Part shown: positions 1 through 10,105 of the stretch, one piece after another
Layout of the letters: each line of letters begins with the position of its first letter
How positions within the stretch are numbered: the stretch's first letter is position 1
NCBI GenBank assembly: GCA_024516035.1
Contig: CM044963.1
Location: 25,463,421 to 25,527,420 of the forward strand
DNA from: Bactericera cockerelli
Lineage: Eukaryota; Arthropoda; Insecta; Hemiptera; Triozidae
Length of the DNA: 64,000 nt
Reading direction: 5' to 3'
Program-made: the position numbers and the translations under genes
The notes under the pieces: generated by a model
Told to the model about the DNA's origin: nothing
Databases searched by the model: none
Seen by the model: the letters and a program-made list of their open reading frames with translations, nothing else

Positions 1-1343
1 AATGTTACTAACCACCTGTTCTATCATGTGTTTCAAAGTGTTTTGCGATACTGCAAATGCATTTTGATGACTGGTTTGTTTACGTGCACTTGTCACGTTA
101 AGTAGGGGAGCTCTTGATGCTTTTGATCTGTAGGATTGGTTACTTCTTTTTTTTCCGTTCAAAAACGGAGCTACAGATTTGGTACTCGGATTTACTAGGT
201 CAGTACTGATTTTCTGAATACTCTTTATTTTATTTATCACTGTTCCATTGTGGTATTCCAGAACGGGTTTTGTTGCCGGAACTACTGATAGTACAGGTGC
301 TTTTGTTCCTGTAGTTTTGGTACCCGGATTTATTAGATCAGTACTGATTTGCTGAACCCTCTTTATTTTCTTCATTTCCAGAACGGGATTTGCCGGAGTC
401 ACAGATAGTATAGGTGCTTTTGTTTCTGCAGATTTGTTACTCGGATTTATTAGTTCAGTACTGATTTGCTGAATCCTCTTTATTTTCTTTACTACCGTTT
501 CATTGTGGTAGTCCAGAACAGGTTTTGTTGCCGGAGTTACAGATAGTACAGGTGCTTTTGTTTCTGCAGATTTGTTACTCGGATTTATTAGTTCAGTATT
601 GATTAGCTGAATCCTCTTTATTTTCTTTACTACCGTTTCATTGTGGTAGTCCAGAACAGGTTTTGTTGCCGGAGTTACAGATAGTACAGGTGCTTTTGTT
701 TCTGCAGATTTGTTACTCGGATTTATTAGTTCAGTACTGATTTGCTGAATCCTCTTTATTTTCCTTACTACCGTTCCATTTTGGTATTTCAGAACAGGTT
801 TTGTTGCCGGAGTTATAGATAGTACAGATGCTTTTGTTTCTGCAGATTTGTTACTCGGATTTATTTGTTCAGTACTGATTTGCTGAATCCTCTTTATTTT
901 CCTTACTACCGTTCCATTTTGGTATTTCAGAACAGGTTTCGTTGCCGGAGTTACAGATAGTATAGGTGCTTTTGTTTCTGCAGATTTGTTACTCGGATTT
1001 ATTAGATCAGTACTGATATGCTGAATCCTCTTTATTTTCCTTACTACCGTTCCATTGTGATATTCCAGAACAGGTTTTGTTGCCGGAGTTACAGATAGTA
1101 CAGGTGCTTTTGTTTCTGCAGATTTGTTACTCGGATTTATTAGATCAGTACTGATATGCTGAATCCTCTTTATTTTCCTTACTACCGTTCCATTGTGGTA
1201 ATCCAGAACCGGTTCCAAATCATAGTTTTCGTCATTATCTTCTATCAGGGAACTTATTTTGACAATATGATTTGTCGATCGGTTTTCTGCACTGGTAGTT
1301 GCAGCGATAAAGGCAAGCGCTAGGAACACTGTGCAGAAATTCA
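1..1343 (-). CDS. Secreted tandem-repeat protein, N-terminal part (gene continues beyond window start)
   Basis: The minus strand is open in one frame from 1343 to the window edge (about 447 codons) with no stop. The exon starts after a good 3' splice site (TTTTTTTGTGATTTCAG, ending at 1344). Its first bases are TG, so the start codon is either split by the intron (A|TG, giving MNFCTVFLALAF...) or lies in an unseen upstream exon. Residues 1-19 form a signal peptide (hydrophobic FLALAFIAATTSA, cleavage likely before ENRS). An acidic linker (SSLIEDNDENYD) follows, then eight direct repeats of about 46 residues containing YHNGTVVRKIKRIQ and AETKAPVLSVTPATKP. Each unit carries NGT and often NKS glycosylation sites and no cysteine. 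After the repeats comes a basic, Ser/Gln-rich tail. Every repeat-length change is a multiple of three, which argues for a translated gene. No known family is recognised. A secreted repeat protein (salivary, cuticular or silk-like) is inference only. Confidence 0.72.
76..1206 (-). repeat. In-frame coding tandem repeat, 138-bp (46-codon) unit
   Basis: Unit boundaries, marked by the GTTCTG codons, fall near 1206, 1068, 930, 792, 654, 516, 381 and 261. Five units are exactly 138 bp, then come 135 bp and 120 bp and a diverged last unit to about 76. Units near the N-terminus are almost identical, while those toward the C-terminus are worn. This is the pattern of recent unequal exchange at one end of the array. 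Confidence 0.85.
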
Positions 1344-1743
1344 CTGAAATCACAAAAAAAAGTTACTTTTGTACTAATGTGAAGTTGAAGTCCCGAGGTT
1401 TTTTGAATGATTGTAAATTCCTATATGGTAAGGTTGTTAAACTCTGATCATTAATATTATTAGAAAAATTAAATGCACACCTCATTCGTTCTCCTCGCCA
1501 AATACTGCAGGGTCACATTTTTTCGATAGAATATATTGTTTGGTTATTTTTCAACAAAAAAATTTTTAACAAGAAAGCTTCAAGTAAGTAAATAGATAAT
1601 GGGAGAAATCTGTATTTATCAAAAACCTGTCAAAACGTCACTACCAGACAAATATTCCATTTTCAAATCGAATAATTTTCTGTTGTTCGTTCGGTTATTA
1701 ATGAACATTTATGATGTGTGTCCCTCACTATTTGATGAGTATA
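1344..1743. other. Intron or upstream noncoding DNA of the repeat-protein gene
   Basis: AT-rich sequence without a convincing exon. A short first exon for the repeat protein must lie upstream on the minus strand, but I could not find a donor that joins in frame here. Confidence 0.4.
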
Positions 1744-4116
1744 CAGGGTGGACCAAAAAAACGTTTACACCCGTTAATGGTAGATTACTGACGACATTTC
1801 CAGGCCGGATCTGCAATCCGTTTTTTCGGATTCGCCTTCGTAACTGCACAAAGTGATTTTTTGCAACTTTCCGAAAAAGTCCGACTTTGGCTTATTCTTT
1901 AGGTCAGTACTTTTTTCCTGTTAAAGATGAGTTGATTCTGAACAATTCTGCAGAAAGCCAACAAAATTTCGATGTTTCTGGCTACACTACTTTGTTTTTT
2001 ACGGTTTGGTTTGTCATATTTTTTTACACCTGAACAGAAAAAAAACACCCAAAAAATCTTTTTTACTAAATAAAACACTCGACATTTGTCCGAACAAATT
2101 TTGGCACAGACATGGGCAAGTTTGATAAAAGTTGGCGGCCGCCCCGAGGATGCTAAAAAATAATTATACGATTTTTTATCACGTGATCTTCTGGGAAAAA
2201 ATATTAGATGTTTGCCAAAAACTCTTCAAAAATCCTAAGAGTTTTCTAGCTGTAGACTGTGTAAGGGCGTCTTGTATTGTTTACAAAAATTGTTTACATT
2301 GCTTTTTTTGAATACCGCGGGTTCACATGCCTTCATCAGCCAGTTTAGGAAAATTCAAATGATAAATTTCGTGCTTCTCAGATTGTCAGTGATGTTAGCT
2401 AGATGTGGTAGTGCTAAGAGTGTTAGTCGCATGTCCGAAGTTCAATTCTCGACGGTCAGTATTATTTTAGTTTTAAAAATATCTGATGGAATATTTTATT
2501 CATACCTGTATCTGACCTGTTGTAACAACAACAACTTGTGGTTTTTTTGGGGGTAATACCATCTGTAAATTGAGTTATATCAGATACTATTGGTATCACA
2601 ATACACATAATTATTATTCATGTAAGCCCCTGAGAGACTGCCTTGATAATGTAAGGATGGTTTTCTTATGCTTCCCTACGAGAGAAAAAAAAACTAGTGA
2701 ATTTTCCAAACGAAAATAGAGTTCATGAAATAAATCCAGGTAAATATGTAGGTAGGTTCTTCTATCATAAACAATACTAAATAACAAATATTTACCGATT
2801 GCCAACTCTTAATAGAAGTCTTGAAAAAAACAAGATAATATTTTGTAAAATTAATAAACATTTGCAGTCTTTATTATGTTTTATACTATTTTGATATAAA
2901 CAAAAAGGTATTAAAAAAAACAAAGATTTTGTGTTAGTATGTTCAATGAGAAACGATTAGACGCGCACGATTAGCTCAGTGGTAAGCTAGACCACCCGGT
3001 CCCAACGCCAGAGCCAGCAAAAAATTTATGACTACAAAATAAAAAAGACTGTTGCCATTTTTTATTTAGCCATAGTACACACTATGGATTCTCCTCACAC
3101 AAATTTTTGAAACCAATGGTGACTTTAGTACCTTAGTTCTAACTCAGAACTCTCTCTCTCTCTCTCTCCTTCTTCTCAATTCCCTTAGAGGAACTGTTGG
3201 AAGTGGCGTCCACCTTCCTGGATGCAAAGGTTGAACCTCTTCATCATGTTCCGTCGAATGTTGCGGAAGATTCCAGGTTTTTCTGTCAGGTCATCGAATG
3301 CCAACAGGATTCTTGCTACCAGATTTCGTAAACTATGTTTTTCACGTGATCCCAAATGTTCCTGTTGGCAACTCCATATGTTAAATGCGTATCTGCCATT
3401 TCAGCATCCGAATTATAATAATGTAACTTGTAGTAAAAAAACTCAAGAAGTTTAAAGATAATATTTCATGGAATGCAGAAAAATATGCTTGAAAACTATC
3501 ATCGAGAAACAAACAATCATTCATTTGACTGGCCTTTAATTAATTCCAAGGAAAATAATTATCAGACATAAATAGCTAATTACTCTTTGAGCACAAGACG
3601 ACCCTACACGGTCAACACTTTTAAGATTTTGAACATCATTTTTTGAGACTTACCTGGTTTGTTTACCCAGAAGATCACGTGATAAAAAATCGTAAAATTA
3701 TTTTTTAGCATCCTTGGGTTGGCCGCCAACTTTTATCAAACTTGCCCATGTCTGTGCCAAAATTTGCTCGGGCAAATCTTGAGTGTTTCAAAGTGTAAAA
3801 AATTTACATGAGAATTTTTTTTCTATTCAGGTGTCAAAAAAGATGCCAAACCAAACCGTAAAAAACAAAGTAGTGTAACTAGAAATATCGAAATTTTGTT
3901 GGCTTTCTGCAGAATTGTTCAGAATCAACTCATCTTAAACAGGAAAAAAGTTCTGACCTGAAGAATAAGCCAAAGTCGGACTTTTTCAGAAAGTTGCAAA
4001 AAATCACTTTGTGCAGTTATAAAGGCGAATCCGAAAAAACGGATTGCAGATCCGTCCTAGAAATGTCGTCAGTAATCTACCATTAACGGGTGTAAACGTT
4101 TTTTTGGTCCACCCTG
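1744..4116. mobile_element. Mariner-like DNA element with ~450-bp terminal inverted repeats, internally deleted
   Basis: The ends read CAGGGTGGACC... and ...GGTCCACCCTG and are flanked by TA on both sides (1742-1743 and 4117-4118), the IS630/Tc1/mariner target site. The inverted arms run about 1744-2195 and 3666-4116 and align over their length with scattered mismatches, including the TCACGTGATCTTCTGGG block at their inner ends. Only the C-terminal part of a transposase remains inside, so the copy cannot move by itself. Divergence between the arms suggests it is old. Confidence 0.8.
3185..3410 (-). pseudogene. Mariner-type transposase C-terminal remnant
   Basis: Minus-strand translation ends in NIRRNMMKRFNLCIQEGG then RHFQQFL and a stop at 3185-3187. 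This resembles the usual C-terminal end of mariner-like DDE transposases (Arg-Arg, Cys-Ile and GG-H-F near the stop). Farther upstream NRNIWDHVKNIVYEIW appears in another frame, so at least one frameshift is present. The DDE catalytic core is missing, lost in the deletion that shortened the host element. Confidence 0.65.
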
Positions 4117-4299
4117 TATAGTTGAGAAGATTCCGCTCATTAGCGCACGCAAGGTTGCATTATACTGGAATGGCTAACGGCAACCACGACCTACGGTTAC
4201 AGAGATATAGCAAAGTCTTGCTTATTTCTCTGGACCATATTTTTTACATCTACTCCCATCTGTCTAAAAACCAACGAAAGTGTTTTCAAATCGTTCAGA

Positions 4300-5100
4300 G
4301 AGACCTGACGCATTGAAATGACCGTTTTCTTGTCACTGAGACTCTGAGAAAACTGACCATGGCGAGAACAGCCCTCCGTGCAGCCACAAGAAACTCTCGT
4401 CTAGTCACTGTTTCTACTATTCGCGAAGGTTTTGGAAAGCCGGTCTCGGCAATTTCTGGCTCGACAAAGGATGACCTAAACTCACCAGAAACCATCGAAT
4501 TGATGGATTAGGTTCGTGCAAGAACATCGAGATTGTAGACCACACGTTTAGAAAACGGTACCTAGTTATTCTTCTCGAATGAAACAAAAATTTCTCTAGA
4601 CCTGCCAGATGGATGGTAGCGTGTATGGCGTGAAGATAGTGGGTTGTTTGCTGTTTGCCGAACGCGAACCCTTGGTGCCATAATGTTTTGAGTAGGCGCA
4701 ATTTTCTACAAGCGCACAAAGCTAGTGAAGGTCCCTTGCCGACCTCCGTGGCTCAGTGGTTAAGAGCATTGGTTACTGACTCGGAGGTTGCGGGTTCGAA
4801 TCCCGGCCGGAGCGGAAATTTCTGACCGAAATTTTCCGTTTCCGGAATGGCATGGATGTAAAGGTAAAGTGCCCTGAAGTAATGCGAAAGCGGTTCCGGG
4901 GCACACTTACTTTTTTTTTTCTTCTTTTTTTTTTAAAAAAAAAAGTGAAGGTCCCCAGAAAAATCGCGTGTCAGACATCTTAGATGAATATGTCAGGCAT
5001 TTTTCAGATATCTACGAGGATAACTTCCTATTCATGCCACGCTGTTCGAAGCGCACAGAAGTGTCTTTAAGCGGAGTAAGGTAAAGTGACCTGGTGGACA
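4300..5100 (+). pseudogene. Tc1-like transposase pseudogene, split by a SINE
   Basis: Two plus-strand pieces read as a Tc1-family transposase. The first (about 4315-4420) gives DRFLVTETLRKLTMARTALR and then VSTIREGFGKP, like the second helix-turn-helix domain. The second gives LGAIMF and VGAIFYKRTKLVKVP up to 4735. It resumes after the SINE with SDILDEYVRHFSDIYEDNFL, the block that normally precedes the second catalytic Asp (FMDDN). The DDN segment is deleted here (FM is followed by HAVRSAQKCL in another frame). Several stops and frameshifts show it is dead. Confidence 0.6.
4736..4943 (+). mobile_element. SINE-1 (tRNA-headed, poly(A) tail), complete
   Basis: The head has Pol III A-box (TGGCTCAGTGG) and B-box (GGTTCGAATCC) motifs. 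A body unique to this family follows (TTTCTGACCGAAATTTTCCG, then GGCATGGATGTAAAGG), then a T/A-rich tail. It is flanked by the 12-bp target duplication AGTGAAGGTCCC (4724-4735 and 4944-4955). The target lies inside the Tc1-like transposase relic. Confidence 0.88.
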
Positions 5101-5136
5101 GCTTGCAGACTGCAATCCAATAGATGCACCTGGGTC

Positions 5137-5610
5137 CCGTTCCAGAAACACTTTCCACTTTCCAAATCTCCATTTTAACGCACTCTGATGACATCGAGAC
5201 CTTTCGTTAGTTTAACTTAATACAATCTGACATCATTATGAAGAAGAAATAATGTTATACAAATTAAGAGTAGATCACTGGCAATCCAGCTCTGTCTTCA
5301 TAAGGTAGACTCCTTACAGTTTTTCTAGTACCTCTGAGTCTAAGAGAGACGGCCCGAATGATCGATAATTGTTCTTGGGTCCCTATGCTAGAATATTGGA
5401 AAAAGTTTTATTTCATTTGGCGCCATTCTTTTCCGATAGTTGTCGTATTCAGTATGCATTACTCCTTCGACTGTGGGGGGTGAAAGAAGCTCGAACATCT
5501 TCTGCTGCAATATCATATTTTCGATGTTTTAATTTGAACGCAATAACCAATCAGAGTGCGTTGTGATAGGTTGGAAAGGAGATTTGGAGAGTGGAAAGTG
5601 TTTCTAGAAT
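5137..5610. repeat. MITE-like inverted-repeat element
   Basis: The block near 5144-5182 (AACACTTTCCACTTTCCAAA, then GCACTCTGAT) returns inverted at about 5552-5607 (ATCAGAGTGCG, then GGAGAGTGGAAAGTGTTTCT). A related copy with the same CCAATCAGAGTGCG block lies at 35175-35365. No coding sequence and no clear target duplication are seen. Confidence 0.5.
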
Positions 5611-6803
5611 GAGCTACTGAGCTCATGTTCCAACACCAAAAACATCCGAACGCTGGAAAGGGTGTCATTTGAGGAGTGGGCGAACATTCCATTGACAATG
5701 GTCAAGAATACCATATTCAGCGGAGGAGGATGCATGTTATTTATTATTAAAGCTCAGTGAGGCCAGACGCGTTACTAATCAGAGACAGAATTTACTTTAT
5801 TTTATTTTTTTAAAGTACTTAATTGTTACTTCTGGAAAATGTTGTTTTTTCTTCAATTTTTTAGTTTTCTTTTAAATAATAAAAATGTTTGTTTTATAAT
5901 TTTTGCTGTCAATAACATATTCTTCTTTGATGTTAGAAAAGTTTCAATGGAATATTTTTTATATTTTCCGGAGGAGATGCGAAAAAAACGTAACCCTGCA
6001 ATATTTTTGATCAGGAGTTTATGTTTTAGTGTGATTTGAAAATTATCAGTAGAATAATAATTGGTTTAATTTCAAAATTAGGTACCTACAATGATAACTT
6101 ACTTCTGGAATAGATCGAGCAGCCTTAGCGTTGCTCCTTCTGTAACATGTCTGAAAATAATGACCCACCGAAAATGAAAATGACGTTTCCCTTCTGTTAT
6201 CTATTCATATTAACCATGAAACCATAAAACTATTAATAAAATTGTACAATTAAATTAATATGTTTATTGCTTCCGAGAATATCTACTATTATAGAAATCG
6301 GAAGTATTATAATTTTTTTGGTCCCAATTTCAAAAAATTCATATTTCTGGACATGTCCTAATCTTCTGAGCAACTTTGGGATTGTGTCTGTCTGTCGGTC
6401 TGTTAGTTGCATTCCTAGCGACGCGCAAATCTCAGAAACTACTGAACGAATTTCAACAATTTTTTTGTGTTCAAGATGGTCCCTTTTTCATCAACTTCAA
6501 ATTAGTGTACCTTCGAGATAAAGACCTTGCATCTGACCTCTCGTTTTTTACTTAAACGCTTATATCTCAAGAACCGTACTCTCAATTTTGGCAAAGCTTT
6601 GTACGTTCATGTGTATTAGTATCTTATATGGCCCTTTTGTAAAATTGATTAATTATATGTATTTGAACTCTGTATTTATGAAAAATTAAACTCAAAAAGT
6701 AGGTACAAAAATAAGGTCTTCAAGTTGGCACTACAGAATTTTTCGTAGAGTTCAGAATGTAGGAAAAATGTCATTCTACAAAATAAATTAAATTTGAAGA
6801 AGA
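5611..6803. other. Noncoding AT-rich stretch with one dispersed repeat
   Basis: No gene seen. The part 6275-6545 is a dispersed repeat (TAGAAATCGGAAGTAT, then CATATTTCTGGAC), with a second partial copy at about 17170-17290. Confidence 0.4.
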
Positions 6804-7068
6804 GCCAGCGTCGATGGCATGTTGAATACACCGGTTCCCTTCAGAACACCGAAGTTAAGCGACATCCAGCGAGGTTAAGACTTGGATGGGTGACCATTCA
6901 AATCCTAATTCTCGTGACGCTGGCTTTTCCCGGCCCCACTCAGGCTGGGTGAGGTCAATGTGAGTAGCAGGTTTGTGATTTTCCTGCCAATGGAGGGTAA
7001 AACCCCCGTCGTGATATGACCATGGCAGTTGAAAGCGACGTTAAACCCCACTTAAAAAAAAAAAAAAA
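6804..7068 (+). mobile_element. 5S-rRNA-derived SINE (SINE-2), full length
   Basis: The first ~120 bp (6804-6925) are a 5S rRNA gene derivative: GCCAGCGTCGATGGCATG at the start, the internal promoter blocks GAAGTTAAGC and GGATGGGTGACC, and GACGCTGGC closing the helix. A core follows (CAGGCTGGGTGAGGTCAATG, then GGAGGGTAAAACCCCCGTCG), then an A tail. Flanks repeat TTGAAGA (6794-6800 and 7069-7075). This is the SINE3 type of architecture first known from fish. Confidence 0.88.
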
Positions 7069-7116
7069 TTGAAGAGAATCGATTGAAAACTTTTGGAGAT
7101 ACAAGTAATTTAATAT

Positions 7117-7330
7117 ACAGGGTGTCCCGGATACAGATGCATATATTTTGAGGGTAGGTTCAGCCCACCGTGAACTATCAAATAAGCGAAACTTGCAGTG
7201 GGATATTTTGCTTTGTTAAGGAGATATGGCCAAATCCCTGTTTTTCCCACAGGTCTAGAGGTCACTTGGATCGATGCACGTTTTCAAAGAAATGATAGCC
7301 AGTAGGTGAGTTTTGACTTCATGTATGTAT
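7117..7330 (+). repeat. Mariner-type element end
   Basis: TACAGGGTGTCCCGGATACA directly after a TA resembles a mariner terminal repeat. The same stretch (ACTTGCAGTGGGATATTTTG, then ATCCCTGTTTTTCCC) recurs in degraded form at about 60640-60795. The other end of this copy was not found. Confidence 0.5.
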
Positions 7331-7749
7331 AGTTGTATACTTGTATAGTCATGCATATTTCACTTCAAATGCAGTTAGTTGCATCAAAAAATTATGAAAG
7401 ACCAGAGATATTTCATAAGTTCAAGTTTTTTTGAAAATTCGATTTTTCCCTTTCGTGAATTTAGAGTAGGTACTTCTACAATTATAATTCTGCGTTTCAG
7501 AATATATCGATAGTGGAAATTCGATAATTTATCGACAAGTTTACAGGATTTGAATAATTCAAGAGGAAGTAGTGTGTCCTTAATGGGCAGTGTATTTTTG
7601 ATTAACTTATTTTTTTACCACTAGTATCACCACAGTAATTATATGACAATGAGGTAATTAGAATTGATAAAAAGACACCAATTCACACGTTATTAAAAGA
7701 AATAACGATTAAAAAATATTGAAAAGATATATTATTCATAAGTTAAAAA

Positions 7750-8640
7750 CCAGCGTCGATGGCACGTTGAATACACCAGTTCTCAAGTTAAGCAACGTCC
7801 AGCGAGGTTAGGACGTGTATGCGTGGGCCAGTGGCGGCTCCTGACTTCAAGACTAGGTGAAGACAAATTATACCCCGTGGGCACACTATTCCCGGCACAA
7901 CCCAGACTGTGTGAGGTTCTTGTGGGCAGCTGGTTGATGAGTTTCCAGAGAACGGAAGACATCGGATTCCGTCCCGCGTGTTTTTCTCTCAGGTAGTGTT
8001 TTTCGATATTGAATTCCGTCCCGAACCACTCAGGTCAATCACTGGATTTCGTCCCGTCACATATCTTATGCACCTATGTATGTACCTGTACCTATCTTAA
8101 CAAATTCAAACTGATTGACATTTTTTTAGGTTTTCAATCAGAAACTAAAACCAAACAGTGCAAAATAAACCAAAGAACTGATGTAAAGAGAAAGATCATC
8201 ATTTTTAAAAAAAGAGCGATTTGTAGCCTTGCTATTGAAGAAAATGGACCAAGGACTTTGTAGCTCAGGTGCCTATGAAATTGTTACCTTATTGTTTTAC
8301 TGTTTACCAGTTCTAACTTTTAACGTTTCATATTTCATGTTTTTTTTCATATATAAATATTATTGTACTTGATTTGTAAGTGTATTTGATTGAAAATAAA
8401 ATGGTTTAAAATAATAAATAAATAATTTATGTATTTATTTATGTATATGGGACACAACATATAGGACGAAATCCGATATTGAACCCTTACGATGACTGGA
8501 TGGAATCTGGTATTGAAATATTGACGGGACGGAATACGGTTGAAAAAATGTTAAAAGGACGGAATTCGGTGCCTCCCGGGTAAAGCCCCCGTCTCGAATG
8601 ACCCAAATGTTAAAGAGTTGTTAAGCAGAAAAGTTACCTT
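7750..8640 (+). mobile_element. Degraded 5S-derived SINE interrupted by a ~620-bp insertion
   Basis: The 5S head (CCAGCGTCGATGGCACGTTG) and core start at 7750. The core stops near 7955 and resumes near 8575 (GGGTAAAGCCCCCGTC). The insert (about 7956-8574) carries repeated GGATTCCGTCCC-type motifs near its left end and their complements (GGGACGGAAT, GGACGGAATTCGG) near its right end, so it is probably a small DNA element. It contains no credible gene. Confidence 0.6.
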
Positions 8641-8849
8641 CTATGTAGCACACAATCTTTCACTTGCTTTATCTCATTCCTTAGGCCTTTAATTATTAGA
8701 TAAGGATCTAGTAATGTAAGTAATTTTTTGTATGTATATGAATTTGAATAAAATATTGAAACCACTATGTACTACCTATGTCAATAAAATAACTTATACC
8801 GTAATTTGTAAATGAAAATTAAAAATAGGCTATTTTATTTTCAAATCTG

Positions 8850-8982
8850 TGGACTACTGCCCGTAGTTCAGAGTTCCCGAGTTCAACTCCCAGACTTTTC
8901 GACGAAAATTCTGTTCCATCCAAACACGTGAGGCTGGCATTTCCGGCCCTACCAGGCTGGGTGAGGTTAATGTGGGTAGCTC
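8850..8982 (+). mobile_element. SINE-3 (tRNA-headed, core-bearing), 5' half; 3' half at 16145-16305
   Basis: A tRNA-like head (GAGTTCAACTCCC B-box) and the core (CCAGGCTGGGTGAGGTTAAT, then GTGGGTAGCT) break off at 8981. The SINE resumes at 16146 with CTGGTACGATTCCCAGCG and ends in an (ATA)n-type tail. The two halves therefore frame the 7.2-kb insertion. Confidence 0.75.
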
Positions 8983-10105
8983 CCCCTTAAACAAAAAGGT
9001 GTCTCTGATCTACTAACTCCGATATAGTAGTCTCGGAGATTGATACGAGAGAGTAAAAACAGCGTGCTCGGAAACATCTTTCTCTGGGAGTACTGCGGGA
9101 ATGGATTGGAACTCTCCCGGAGAATGTTTAACCAACTTACTCGAGAACCTATCCCGGATCTATGCCCGAGCTAACTCGGGACAAGATCCGAGCTAACTCG
9201 TCCCGAGTACATGTTCTCCGAACCGTCTCGGAACGAGATCCAATACCCTGTGGCAACACCGGAAATTGAAAGTAAAATTTGCAAAACATTTTCAAAATCG
9301 AGTGAATTCCGAAATTTGAATAGATTAATTAGTTTTCCTGAGATAATTAGTAAAACTCAAATACATAAAAGGTAAAGATATTTTATACAGTATTTTGAGA
9401 AACTACCGTCAATATGTGTAATCTCATTCCTAAGATAAAGTAACTTCATAAGTAATTTCACATCAGTGACTTCTGCTCATCCAAATAAGTGATTTAATAA
9501 AACGTGTTTTAAGTAATTTAAGTAATGGTCAATATGTCTGCAAACATACCCCTTAAACAAAAAGGTGTCTCTGATCTACTAACTCCGATATAGTAGTCTC
9601 GGAGATTGATACGAGAGAGTAAAAACAGCGTGCTCGGAAACATCTTTCTCTGGGAGTGCTGCGGGAATGGATTGAAACTCTCCCGGAGAATGTTTAACCA
9701 ACTTACTCGGAACCTATCCCGGATCTATTCCCGAGCTAGTTCGGGACAAGATCCAAACTCGTCCCGAGTACATGTTCTCCGAACCGTCTCGGAACGAGAT
9801 CCAGTACCCTGTGGCAACACCGGAAATTGAAAGTAAAATTTGCAAAACATTTTCTAAATCGAGTGAATTCTGCAATTTGAATAAATTAATTAGTTTTCCT
9901 GAGATAATTAGTAAAACTCAAATACATAAGAGGTAAAGATATTTTATACAGTATTTTGAGAAACTACCGTCAATGTTATGTGTAATCTCATTCCTAAGAT
10001 AACTTCATAAGTAATTTCACATCAGTGACTTCTGCTCATCCAAATAAGTGATTTAATAAAACGTGTTTTAAGTAATTTAAGTAATGGTCAATATGTCTGC
10101 AAACA
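8983..10105 (+). repeat. ~560-bp tandem duplication (left-end module A/A')
   Basis: Both copies begin CCCCTTAAACAAAAAGG and end GGTCAATATGTCTGCAAACA. Each contains a GC-rich patch of short Y-shaped motifs (CTCGGGACAAGATCC, CGTCCCGAGTACATG), the left counterpart of the GC-rich motifs at the right end. Confidence 0.85.

Noticed and set aside
4740..4815. Functional tRNA gene (also the similar heads at 16437, 27946, 33917, 40862, 46122)
   Set aside because: Each carries A- and B-box motifs but continues into a SINE body, often with target duplications, and several have mismatched stems. They are SINE heads.
6804..6925. 5S rRNA gene
   Set aside because: The 5S-like part is diverged and always joined to the SINE core and A tail, with target duplications outside. 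A genuine 5S gene would end in a T-run terminator.
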